Below, piece after piece: positions 5,825 to 11,911 of a stretch of 12,055 nt of DNA. The position numbers and the translations under genes were made by a program. This DNA is from JAFCEV01 sp964473005 (GTDB taxonomy: Archaea; Nanobdellota; Nanobdellia; Pacearchaeales; GW2011-AR1). The stretch's first letter is position 1. Every line of letters begins with the position of its first letter. A model generated the notes under the pieces. That model had not been told where the DNA came from. It did not search any database and worked only from the letters and a program-made list of their open reading frames with translations. The stretch is taken from NCBI GenBank assembly GCA_964473005.1, contig CAYYME010000019.1:1-12055 (forward strand). Reading direction: 5' to 3'.

Positions 5825-6222
5825 AAGCTATATCTGCAAGAGCAACAGCAGGATTAAATATTGGCGCGATAGTAACTGCAGCTGATAATAGCGGTGCCAA
5901 AATTGTGAAAATAGTTGCTGTAAAAAAAAGCAAAGCAAAAAAAGGAAAACAAACAAATGCAAAAATTGCAGACTGGGTAAAAGTCAGCGTAAGAAAAGGA
6001 AACCCTGAAATGAAAGGGCAAGTTTTTGATGCTGTTGTGATAAGACAGAAGAAATCATACAGAAGACTGAACGGAGAAAGAATTGCATTTGAAGATAATT
6101 CTGTTGCGCTTTTGAAAGATGAAAAAGGAAATCCGAAAGGAACGCAGATTAAAGGAGCAATTGCAAGGGAGGTTTTGGAGCGATGGCCAAGCGTGGCAAA
6201 ACTCGCGTCGATAGTTTACTAA
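5821..6222 (+). CDS. rpl14: Ribosomal protein uL14
   Basis: Large-subunit protein forming intersubunit bridges and the docking site of the anti-association factor aIF6. The 133-aa product shows ADNSGAKIVKIVAV (21–34), RRLNGERIAFEDNSVALL (81–98) and GTQIKGAIAREVLERWPSVAKLAS (107–130), the complete family signature with the archaeal C-terminus. It starts in an ATGA overlap with uS17; a run of six G at 5804–5809, 11 bases upstream, is a poor Shine–Dalgarno candidate. Confidence 0.97.
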   Translation: MKAISARATAGLNIGAIVTAADNSGAKIVKIVAVKKSKAKKGKQTNAKIADWVKVSVRKGNPEMKGQVFDAVVIRQKKSYRRLNGERIAFEDNSVALLKDEKGNPKGTQIKGAIAREVLERWPSVAKLASIVY

Positions 6223-6225
6223 AAA

Positions 6226-6612
6226 ATGAAACAAAAATTCTCAACACACTGGAAAGCAAGCAAGAGACCCGGAAAGCAGAGAAAATATACAGCGAATGCT
6301 CCCCTTCACATTAAAAAAAAATTAGTAAGCGTCAATTTAACAAAAGAACTAAGAAAAAAATACAATAAAAGAAATATCCCGGTAAGGAAGGGGGATGTTG
6401 TTAAAATAAAGAGGGGGAAATTCAAAGGAAGCCAGGGGAAAATCCTCGAAGTAAAAACAAAAAAACAAAAAGTAACTGTTGAGGGAATCCATGTTAAGAA
6501 AATGGACGGCTCAAAAGCAAATGTAAATCTGCAACCCTCAAATCTGCAGATTGTCGAATTAAACTCAGAAGATAAAAAAAGATTAAAAATAAAAGAAAAG
6601 GAGAAAAAATAA
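6226..6612 (+). CDS. rpl24: Ribosomal protein uL24
   Basis: Assembly-initiator large-subunit protein with a KOW domain. The 128-aa length suits archaea. The N-terminus FSTHWKASKRPGKQRKY (5–21) and NAPLHIKKKLVSVNL (24–38) match the archaeal form, and the KOW motif lies at IPVRKGDVVKIKRGKFKGSQ (51–70) followed by GKILEV. VEGIHVKKMDGS (85–96) is the usual second strand region. It lies three bases after uL14 (TAAaaaATG). The last 15 residues are a lysine-rich tail. Confidence 0.96.
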   Translation: MKQKFSTHWKASKRPGKQRKYTANAPLHIKKKLVSVNLTKELRKKYNKRNIPVRKGDVVKIKRGKFKGSQGKILEVKTKKQKVTVEGIHVKKMDGSKANVNLQPSNLQIVELNSEDKKRLKIKEKEKK

Positions 6613-6613
6613 A

Positions 6614-7261
6614 ATGCACATGAAGAGAGAGAAAATGCCGAAAAACTGGCCTGTGAAAAGAAAAGGAACTGCTTATGTAGTCAGACCCAGCTCAAATACT
6701 GAAAAAGGAATTCCCGTGCTTATTATCTTAAGAGATATGCTCAAAGTAGCCAAAAACAGAAAAGAAGTAAAAAAAGCCATTCATGATAAGAATATTCTGG
6801 TAAACAGCAGATTAATAAAAGATGACGCGCAAAATATGCTTCTCTTCGACACGCTGGCTATACTTCCGTCAGGAAAGTATTACAGAATTGTTTTGTCCAA
6901 GAAAGGAAAATTTGATTTGAGCGAGATAAAAGAAAAAGATATTAATCATAAAATAGCAAAAGTTTCTGACAAGAAAATCCTGAAGGGGAAGAAAATTCAG
7001 CTCAACCTCAGTGACGGGGGAAATTTCCTTTCAGATATAAAATGCAATATTAACGATTCTGTATTAATCAATCTAAAAGAAAAAAAGATAGAAAAATGCA
7101 TCCCTTTAAAGGAAAAGGGGGGTGTAGTAATATATTCAGGGAAACATTCCGGAGCAGAGGCAATTATTGATAAAATTGATAAAGAAAAGAAAATGGCAGA
7201 GATAATAATCAATGACAAAAAAGTAAATGTATTAATTAAACAATTGATGGCTGTAAAATGA
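6614..7261 (+). CDS. rps4e: Ribosomal protein eS4
   Basis: Archaeal/eukaryotic small-subunit protein, absent from bacteria. The 215-aa product is somewhat shorter than usual (about 235–240 aa). MPKNWPVKRKGTAYVVRPS (8–26) is the conserved N-terminus, followed by the S4-type RNA-binding region around IPVLIILRDMLKVAKNRKEV (33–52) and ILVNSRLIKDD (61–71), and a C-terminal KOW-like segment GGVVIYSGKHSGAEAIIDKI (169–188). ATG 6614 lies one base after uL24 (TAAaATG) with GGAG at 6600–6603; ATG 6620 and ATG 6635 are alternatives, and family alignment would favour a start near the latter two. Confidence 0.94.
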   Translation: MHMKREKMPKNWPVKRKGTAYVVRPSSNTEKGIPVLIILRDMLKVAKNRKEVKKAIHDKNILVNSRLIKDDAQNMLLFDTLAILPSGKYYRIVLSKKGKFDLSEIKEKDINHKIAKVSDKKILKGKKIQLNLSDGGNFLSDIKCNINDSVLINLKEKKIEKCIPLKEKGGVVIYSGKHSGAEAIIDKIDKEKKMAEIIINDKKVNVLIKQLMAVK

Positions 7262-7752
7262 ACCCAATGAGAGAAATAAAAATTGAAAAAATTGTTTTAA
7301 GTGTAGGCGGGACAGGAGAAGAACTTGAGAAAGGAGTAAAGCTTTTGCATCTGTTCACTAAAAGAAAACCTGCAAAAACAATTTCGAGAAAGAGAATTCC
7401 CTCCCTAGGAGTAAGACCCAAGCTTGAAGTCGGGGCTGTCGTGACAATCAGGAAAAACACCGAAGACATTCTGAAAAGAATGCTTGCAGCATTGGACAAT
7501 ACTCTAAGAAAAAATCAGATAAGCGAAAATAATTTTTCATTTGGCATAAAAGAATATATAGAAATTCCCGGAGTGGAATATCAGAGAGAAATAGGAATAA
7601 GAGGATTTGATGCTACAATCAGCTTCAAAAGGACAGGAAGAAGAGTAGGAATAAGAAAAATAAAAAAAGGAAAAATACCAAAAAGACAGAAGATTACAAA
7701 AGAAGAGATAATCAAATTTATGGAGGAAAAATTCGGAACGCAATTTATTTAA
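7258..7752 (+). CDS. rpl5: Ribosomal protein uL5
   Basis: Central-protuberance protein that binds 5S rRNA. The 164-aa length is slightly short for archaea. IEKIVLSVGGTGE (9–21) corresponds to the conserved KVVVN(I/V)GVGE-type start, followed by RKRIPSLGVRPKLEVGAVVTIRK (44–66), with PxLGVRPxxxxG typical of archaea, FSFGIKEYIEIPGVEY (93–108) and the archaeal EIGIRGFDATISFKRTGRRV (111–130). Here VSVGGTGE replaces the commoner N-(I/V)-G segment. It overlaps eS4 by ATGA. Confidence 0.95.
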   Translation: MNPMREIKIEKIVLSVGGTGEELEKGVKLLHLFTKRKPAKTISRKRIPSLGVRPKLEVGAVVTIRKNTEDILKRMLAALDNTLRKNQISENNFSFGIKEYIEIPGVEYQREIGIRGFDATISFKRTGRRVGIRKIKKGKIPKRQKITKEEIIKFMEEKFGTQFI

Positions 7753-7753
7753 A

Positions 7754-7984
7754 ATGACATCCAGCGACTGGAAAAAAATCTTGAAGCAACTGAGAAACAA
7801 GCCTGAAATTATGGAAAAGTTTATGAAACACTGCAAACCAAAAGAAAGAAAGACAGGAATAGCCTCAAGAAAATGCGAAAGGTGCGGAAGATACGGAGCG
7901 CATATAAAATCATACGGACTAAATTTATGCCGGCAGTGCTTCAGGGAAATTGCTGAAGAAATCGGCTTTAGAAAATACAGTTAA
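7754..7984 (+). CDS. rps14: Ribosomal protein uS14, zinc-binding type with N-terminal extension
   Basis: Small-subunit head protein. The zinc ribbon CERCGRYGAHIKSYGLNLCRQC (41–62) has all four cysteines (C41, C44, C59, C62), followed by FREIAEEIGFRKY. The core is the standard archaeal uS14 of about 50 aa; residues 1–27 (MTSSDWKKILKQLRNKPEIM onward) are an extra helical segment that I associate, from memory, with DPANN versions. It starts one base after uL5 (TAAaATG) and ends one base before uS8. Confidence 0.95.
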   Translation: MTSSDWKKILKQLRNKPEIMEKFMKHCKPKERKTGIASRKCERCGRYGAHIKSYGLNLCRQCFREIAEEIGFRKYS

Positions 7985-7985
7985 A

Positions 7986-8366
7986 ATGTCACAAGATGTT
8001 GTTGCTGACGGGCTGAATATGATAAGAAACGCCAAGAAGGCAAAAGAAAAAGTGGTAACTATACACCGGATTTCAAAATTGTTCATAGAAATTCTGAAGA
8101 TAATGAAACAGAAGGGAGCAGTGGAGAGATATAAACTCGATAAGAGCGGAAAAACCGCAGAGATAACTCTTGGAGAACTGATTGAATGTAAAGCAATAAA
8201 ACCGCGGTTCAGTGTGGATAAAGACGACGTGAAGAAGTACAGAAGAAGATATCTTCCTGCGAAAAATATCGGGACAATGATAATCTCAACAAATAAAGGG
8301 CTGATGACCCATGAAGAAGTTGAGAAAGAACAGATAGGGGGGTGCTTAATAGCATATTTTTATTAA
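7986..8366 (+). CDS. rps8: Ribosomal protein uS8
   Basis: Primary 16S rRNA-binding protein of the central domain. From ATG 7986 the product is 126 aa. The archaeal N-terminus DVVADGLNMIRNAKKAKE (4–21) and the C-terminal signature STNKGLMTHEEVEKEQIGG (101–119) followed by CLIAYFY are complete, with IKPRFSVDKDDVKKYRRRYLPAK in between. The frame is open back to 7950 inside uS14, but the TAAaATG junction and family alignment fix 7986. The next gene is a small membrane ORF rather than uL6. Confidence 0.96.
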   Translation: MSQDVVADGLNMIRNAKKAKEKVVTIHRISKLFIEILKIMKQKGAVERYKLDKSGKTAEITLGELIECKAIKPRFSVDKDDVKKYRRRYLPAKNIGTMIISTNKGLMTHEEVEKEQIGGCLIAYFY

Positions 8367-8367
8367 A

Positions 8368-8544
8368 ATGAAAACTAAAAATATCCCTTATTTTCTCGGA
8401 ATAATAATACTTCTATTAGGAGGAACTATAAGCTTAATCGGAAAGACATCAGAGTTTTATTATCCGTTAATATATCTTGCAGTTGGATTAGCGATTAGTG
8501 CTGTAATTCTGATAATTAAAGAATTAGTTAAAAAAACAAAATGA
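8368..8544 (+). CDS. Small two-helix membrane protein (58 aa) between uS8 and uL6
   Basis: An unannotated-looking short gene of 58 codons. The product is almost wholly hydrophobic: segment 1 at about 8–25 (FLGIIILLLGGTISLI), a short polar turn GKTSEFYYP (25–33), segment 2 at about 34–50 (LIYLAVGLAISAVILII), then a basic tail KELVKKTK. This is a classic helical hairpin, by the positive-inside rule with both ends in the cytoplasm. I do not recognise a family. It starts one base after uS8 (TAAaATG) and overlaps uL6 by ATGA, the two preferred junction types of this operon, which strongly supports translation. G+C over 8401–8520 is 35/120 (29%). A toxin, small-protein regulator or ribosome-membrane link is conceivable but not supported by direct evidence. 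Confidence 0.75.
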   Translation: MKTKNIPYFLGIIILLLGGTISLIGKTSEFYYPLIYLAVGLAISAVILIIKELVKKTK

Positions 8545-9083
8545 AAAGAGAAATTTTACAGAAGATTGAAATTCCCGAAGGAGTTGAAGCAACCATTGAA
8601 GGGCATGAATTAACAGTTAAAGGGAAGAAAGGAGAAAATAAGAGAAAATTTTCTCTGGGCAGGATAAAATTTGAAAAAAAAGGAGGAGAGATTATCCTTG
8701 AAGACAAAAAAGCGACAAAAAAAGAGAAGAAGATAATAAACACAACTGCCTCGCACATTGAAAATATGATTAAGGGGGTCCAGGAAGGATTTGAATATAA
8801 ATTAAAAATATGCATAAGCCATTTCCCAATCACCGTTGAAATCGGAAAAGGGGAGGCAATAGTAAAAAATTTTCTCGGAGAAAAAATTCCGAGAAAAGTT
8901 AAAATTCCAAAAAATGTCGACGCAAGTATGGAAAAAGATATAATAACAGTCTCATCAGTCGACAAAGAAGCTGCTGGACAGGCTGCGGCCAATTTTGAGA
9001 AAAGCACCAGAATTAGAAACAGAGACAGGAGAATTTTCCAGGACGGAATTTTTATTATATCCAAAGCAGGGAGGGAAATATGA
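8541..9083 (+). CDS. rpl6: Ribosomal protein uL6
   Basis: Large-subunit protein near the factor-binding site. The 180-aa product has two repeated domains: IEIPEGVEATIEGHELTVKG (9–28) opening the first, and FPITVEIGKGEAIVKNFLGEK (95–115) opening the second, with the archaeal C-terminal RNRDRRIFQDGIFI (159–172). The start overlaps the stop of the 58-aa membrane ORF. The stop overlaps eL32 (ATGA). Length and motifs are normal. Confidence 0.96.
   Translation: MKREILQKIEIPEGVEATIEGHELTVKGKKGENKRKFSLGRIKFEKKGGEIILEDKKATKKEKKIINTTASHIENMIKGVQEGFEYKLKICISHFPITVEIGKGEAIVKNFLGEKIPRKVKIPKNVDASMEKDIITVSSVDKEAAGQAAANFEKSTRIRNRDRRIFQDGIFIISKAGREI
9069..9075 (+). promoter_or_regulatory. Purine-rich Shine–Dalgarno-like GGGAGGG before eL32
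   Basis: GGGAGGG ends four bases before the eL32 ATG at 9080, inside the last uL6 codons. It is close to the start but is one of the clearest anti-16S matches in the window, most junctions having none. Confidence 0.45.
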
Positions 9084-9499
9084 AATTCTTAAGAAGAACA
9101 CACAGCAGATATTCCAAAATCGGGAAAAGAAGAAAGAAAAAATTAAAATGGAGAAAGCCAACCGGAAGAGACAACAAAATGCGGGACAGGAGGAGGGGCT
9201 ATCCTGCAAGTGTTGCTATCGGATACTCCGGCGGGAAAAAAGAAAAAGGAAAGATAGAAAATAAAACCCCTGTTATAATAAGAAATGCTTCTCAAACAGA
9301 AAAAATGAAAAAAAATCAAATTGCAATCCTTGGAAAAATGGGAAAAAGGAAGAAAATAGAAATTGCAAAAAAGGCAAAAGAAATGAAAATTGAAATTTAC
9401 AAAATGAATATTGAAAAATTCCTGAAATTAAACGAAAAAAGGAAAGAGCAGAAGCCTGCTGAAGAAAAGAAAACAGAGAATAAGGGGATTAAAAAATGA
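9080..9499 (+). CDS. rpl32e: Ribosomal protein eL32
   Basis: Archaeal/eukaryotic large-subunit protein, in its standard place between uL6 and eL19. The 139-aa product has RRTHSRYSKIGKRRKKKLKW (5–24), KPTGRDNKMRDRRRGYPASVAIGY (26–49), whose P-x-G-x-x-x-K-M-R core is the family signature, and the later block IILGKMGKRKKIEIAKKAKE-like segment (82–101) corresponding to the G-x-x-KR-x-x-I-x-x-A repeat. The last 20 residues are a Lys/Glu tail. It overlaps uL6 and eL19 by ATGA on both sides. Confidence 0.95.
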   Translation: MKFLRRTHSRYSKIGKRRKKKLKWRKPTGRDNKMRDRRRGYPASVAIGYSGGKKEKGKIENKTPVIIRNASQTEKMKKNQIAILGKMGKRKKIEIAKKAKEMKIEIYKMNIEKFLKLNEKRKEQKPAEEKKTENKGIKK

Positions 9500-9903
9500 A
9501 TTTAGGCAAAAAGAAAAATCTTGCTGCACGAACACTCGGAATCGGAAAAGAGAGAATAATATTTGTAAAATCAAGGCTCGATGAAATCAAGGAAGCAATA
9601 ACAAAGCAGGATATAAGGGAATTATATCAGGACAAGGCAATAATTATAAAAGATATCCGGGGAAGAAAAAAAAGAATAAAGAAAAAAAGAAAGAGAAGCA
9701 CAGGAAATATCAGAAAAAAAGCATACAAGAGAAAAAAAGAATATGTGATTATGACAAGAAAACTAAGAGGGTTTGTCTCTGAACTGAAAAAACAGAAAAA
9801 ATTACCTGCTGAAGAAATTAAAGACATCAGAAAAAAAATAAGAAATAAATTCTTCAAAAGCAAAGCAGGTTTAAGAGAATATATAAGGAGCATGGAAAAA
9901 TGA
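9496..9903 (+). CDS. rpl19e: Ribosomal protein eL19
   Basis: Archaeal/eukaryotic large-subunit protein that forms an intersubunit bridge through its long helix. The 135-aa length is a little short of the usual 145–150. The N-terminal LGKKKNLAARTLGIGKERI (3–21) and the IRGRKKRIKKKRKRSTGNIR tract (54–73) correspond to the archaeal K-x-L-A-x-x-(I/L)-L-x-x-G start and the G-R-G-K-R segment. The rest is a very lysine-rich helix. G+C falls to 15/60 over 9661–9720 because of AAA/AAG codons, a reminder that base composition here tracks lysine content. Confidence 0.94.
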   Translation: MNLGKKKNLAARTLGIGKERIIFVKSRLDEIKEAITKQDIRELYQDKAIIIKDIRGRKKRIKKKRKRSTGNIRKKAYKRKKEYVIMTRKLRGFVSELKKQKKLPAEEIKDIRKKIRNKFFKSKAGLREYIRSMEK

Positions 9904-10385
9904 AGACTCTAAAAAGAAGAAAATCAGAAGGAAAAACAGATTACGGAAGAAGGATAAAACTTCTGAAAAGCAGGACACCAAGACTTGTTTTCAGAAGAAG
10001 CAACAGATATCTTGCGGCCCAGTATGCTGTAAGTGAAGAGGCAAAAGACAAAATTATATTCGGAATAAACTCAAAAAGCCTGACAAAATATGGCTGGCCT
10101 GAAAAATCAAAAAACCTAAAATCAGTCCCTGCCTCATATTTGCTTGGATTTATGGCAGGAAAAAGAATTCTCAGGAAAAAACTGAAAATGCCTGTTGTTG
10201 ATTTTGGGATGCTCAGGGCACTTCATAAAACAAGAGTTTATGCTTTTCTCAAAGGATTAATTGATTCAGGCATTAAAACAGAATGCAAAAAAGAATTATT
10301 TCCTGCTGAAGAAAGAATAAGAGGGGAGCATCTGAAAAATAAAATTCCTTTTGCAGAAATTAAATTAAAAATAGACGAATTATAA
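9900..10385 (+). CDS. rpl18: Ribosomal protein uL18
   Basis: 5S rRNA-binding protein of the central protuberance. The 161-aa product has the archaeal N-terminus RRKSEGKTDYGRRIKLLKS (6–24), PRLVFRRSNRYLAAQYA (27–43) and the catalogue-typical TRVYAFLKGLIDSG (111–124), equivalent to R-V-(F/Y)-A-x-L-K-G-x-x-D-x-G. FPAEERIRGEHL (134–145) matches the archaeal P-x-x-x-R-I-x-G-x-H. It is shorter than many archaeal uL18 (about 190–200 aa), lacking the long C-terminal extension. The eL19 stop overlaps its start (ATGA). Confidence 0.95.
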   Translation: MKTLKRRKSEGKTDYGRRIKLLKSRTPRLVFRRSNRYLAAQYAVSEEAKDKIIFGINSKSLTKYGWPEKSKNLKSVPASYLLGFMAGKRILRKKLKMPVVDFGMLRALHKTRVYAFLKGLIDSGIKTECKKELFPAEERIRGEHLKNKIPFAEIKLKIDEL

Positions 10386-10386
10386 A

Positions 10387-11175
10387 ATGGCAAAAAAAAT
10401 TGAAGAGATAAAAGAAATTGAAGAACCAAAAGATGAGTACGCAGAAATTCCTGAAGAAATCCTGGACGAAGAAGTTCCGGAAGAAGTGAAAGAGCCGGAA
10501 GAAAAAGCAGAGGTAAAAAAGGCAGGAATAGAAGTTATTGAATCCTGGGAGCCTAAAACAAAACTTGGAAGAGAAGTTAAAGACAGAAAAATCACAGACA
10601 TCGACGATATTCTTAACAGCGGAAGAAAAATTCTTGAACAGCAGATTGTTGACTCTCTGCTGACTGTCAAGGTGGATTTGATTTCCATAGGACAGTCAAA
10701 AGGAAAATTCGGAGGGGGAAAAAGAAGAGCCTGGAGGCAGACGCAGAGAAAGACAAAACAGGCAAATGTTCCGACATTTTCTGCGATGGCTGTAGTCGGT
10801 GATGAAAACGGGCATGTTGGAATAGGCTCAGGAAAATCAATGGAAACTCTTCCTGCAAGGGACAAGGCAATAAGAAAAGCAAAACTGAATATTATCAAAG
10901 TTAGGCGGGGATGCTCTGCATTTGACTGCTCGTGCTCAGAACCGCATACTGTTCCTTTCAAAGTTAAGGGAAAATCCGGAAGCGTGGAGATTACTTTGAT
11001 TCCTGCTCCCCAGGGAACAGGGCTGGTAGTAGCAAATGAACTTAAAAAGATTCTGAAGATGGCGGGAATTAAAGATGTTTACAGCAGAACATCAGGAAGT
11101 GTAAGAACCAGTTTTAACCTCATCAAAGCCTGCATTGATGCTCTGAAAAAAACAAACAGGGGAGAGGGAAAATGA
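10387..11175 (+). CDS. rps5: Ribosomal protein uS5 with acidic N-terminal extension
   Basis: Small-subunit protein at the mRNA entry tunnel, needed for fidelity and translocation. The 262-aa product is longer than the usual archaeal 210–235. The double-stranded RNA-binding domain and second domain are intact: VDLISIGQSKGKFGGGKRRAWR (96–117), FSAMAVVGDENGHVGIGSGK (131–150), RRGCSAFDCSCSEPHTVPFK (173–192) with C176, C181 and C183, and PAPQGTGLVVANELKKILKMAGIKDVYSRTSGS (207–237). Residues 1–45 are a Glu-rich, Pro-containing acidic tail, probably disordered. It starts one base after uL18 (TAAaATG) and overlaps uL30. Confidence 0.96.
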   Translation: MAKKIEEIKEIEEPKDEYAEIPEEILDEEVPEEVKEPEEKAEVKKAGIEVIESWEPKTKLGREVKDRKITDIDDILNSGRKILEQQIVDSLLTVKVDLISIGQSKGKFGGGKRRAWRQTQRKTKQANVPTFSAMAVVGDENGHVGIGSGKSMETLPARDKAIRKAKLNIIKVRRGCSAFDCSCSEPHTVPFKVKGKSGSVEITLIPAPQGTGLVVANELKKILKMAGIKDVYSRTSGSVRTSFNLIKACIDALKKTNRGEGK

Positions 11176-11528
11176 TTGCAGTAATAAGAATTGCAGGAGA
11201 AGTTGGGCTGGACAAAGATGTTAAGGAAACCCTGAACAGGCTCAGGCTCAGAAAAAAATATTCCTGCGTTGTTTTTGAAAAACCAGGAGAAGTTCAGATT
11301 GGTATGATAAACAGAGTAAGGGATTTTACTGCATTCGGTGAAATTAACAAAGAAACTTACGAAGAATTAAAAAAGAAAAGGGGGCTTAAAGATAAAAAGG
11401 GAAATTTAAAGCCCTTTTTCAGGCTGCATCCCCCTCGAGGAGGAATTAAGAGCAAACTTCATTTTCCGAAGGGAGTTTTGGGAAATCACGGCGAAAAAAT
11501 AAATGAATTAGTCTTGAGGATGCTTTAA
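11172..11528 (+). CDS. rpl30: Ribosomal protein uL30, compact form
   Basis: Large-subunit protein. The 118-aa product starts IAVIRIAGEVGLDKDVKETLNRLRLRKKYSCVV (2–34), the family's I-R-(I/V)-x-G x x G x x x x x x x T-L-x-x-L-x-L fold, and ends FRLHPPRGGIKSKLHFPKGVLGNHGEKINELVLRML (83–118), the archaeal R-L-H-P-P-R-G-G block. Typical archaeal uL30 is about 150 aa; the middle part (about 55–80) is much reduced. ATG 11172 overlaps the uS5 stop, with a G/A-rich stretch at 11158–11168. The next gene is an unrelated ORF instead of uL15. Confidence 0.95.
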   Translation: MIAVIRIAGEVGLDKDVKETLNRLRLRKKYSCVVFEKPGEVQIGMINRVRDFTAFGEINKETYEELKKKRGLKDKKGNLKPFFRLHPPRGGIKSKLHFPKGVLGNHGEKINELVLRML

Positions 11529-11529
11529 A

Positions 11530-11910
11530 ATGGTAACAGGAGCATTAAAAAGAAACAAGAGAAACAGGAAAAGCATGAATTATCAAAATGGCAATAGAAT
11601 TAAGATTTTATCAGGAGAGAATATAACCTTAGAAAAGATATATAGCAGATATAAGAATGGTTGCTTGGTTGGTTTAGAAAATTTTGCAAATTCCGGAAAA
11701 AGAGTGGTAGTAGATGAAATAGATTTTGAAAAAAAGATTATAGGAATTGCATATCCTTCATTAGGGGGGAATATTTGTTGGGCTACATATAAATTTAATG
11801 GAACTAAGTCAGATGATTATGCTATAAAACATTCATTTGGAATAGTTAGCCAAGGTCATTTCAAGTATAATCAATTAAATGATAAGCTTAAGGAATTAAA
11901 TAAAATTTAA
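11530..11910 (+). CDS. Hypothetical 126-aa protein between uL30 and uL15
   Basis: I do not recognise this protein. It has no membrane segment, signal peptide or clear catalytic motif. After a basic leader (1–15, MVTGALKRNKRNRKS), the body MNYQNGNRIKILSGENIT (16–33) to the end is rich in Gly, Ile and aromatic residues (YPSLGGNICWATYKF, 75–89), suggesting a small mostly beta domain, ending in a helical LNDKLKELNKI (116–126). Only two cysteines (C45, C83). It begins one base after uL30 (TAAaATG) and ends one base before uL15 (TAAaATG). ATG 11575 is a possible alternative start and would drop the leader. G+C over 11581–11880 is 86/300 (29%) against 91/240 (38%) in uL30. Confidence 0.72.
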   Translation: MVTGALKRNKRNRKSMNYQNGNRIKILSGENITLEKIYSRYKNGCLVGLENFANSGKRVVVDEIDFEKKIIGIAYPSLGGNICWATYKFNGTKSDDYAIKHSFGIVSQGHFKYNQLNDKLKELNKI

Positions 11911-11911
11911 A

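Noticed and set aside
7950..7985. N-terminal extension of uS8 from a start inside uS14
   Set aside because: ATG 7986 directly after the uS14 stop gives the conserved archaeal uS8 N-terminus.
8528..9064. 178-codon minus-strand frame opposite uL6
   Set aside because: Same reasoning: hydrophobic shadow of a charged ribosomal gene, not a plausible membrane protein gene.
8995..9264. 89-codon plus-strand frame across the uL6–eL32 junction
   Set aside because: Out-of-frame reading of two clear ribosomal genes; composition is Lys/Arg/Gln-rich with no motif.
10380..10961. 193-codon minus-strand frame opposite uS5
   Set aside because: Ser/Phe-rich shadow of the Glu-rich uS5 tail and core; uS5 is unmistakable on the plus strand.
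987..11910. Low G+C of inserted genes taken alone as proof of horizontal transfer
   Set aside because: Sampled ribosomal genes also vary widely, for example 15/60 G+C in lysine-rich eL19 (9661–9720), so composition is supporting evidence only.
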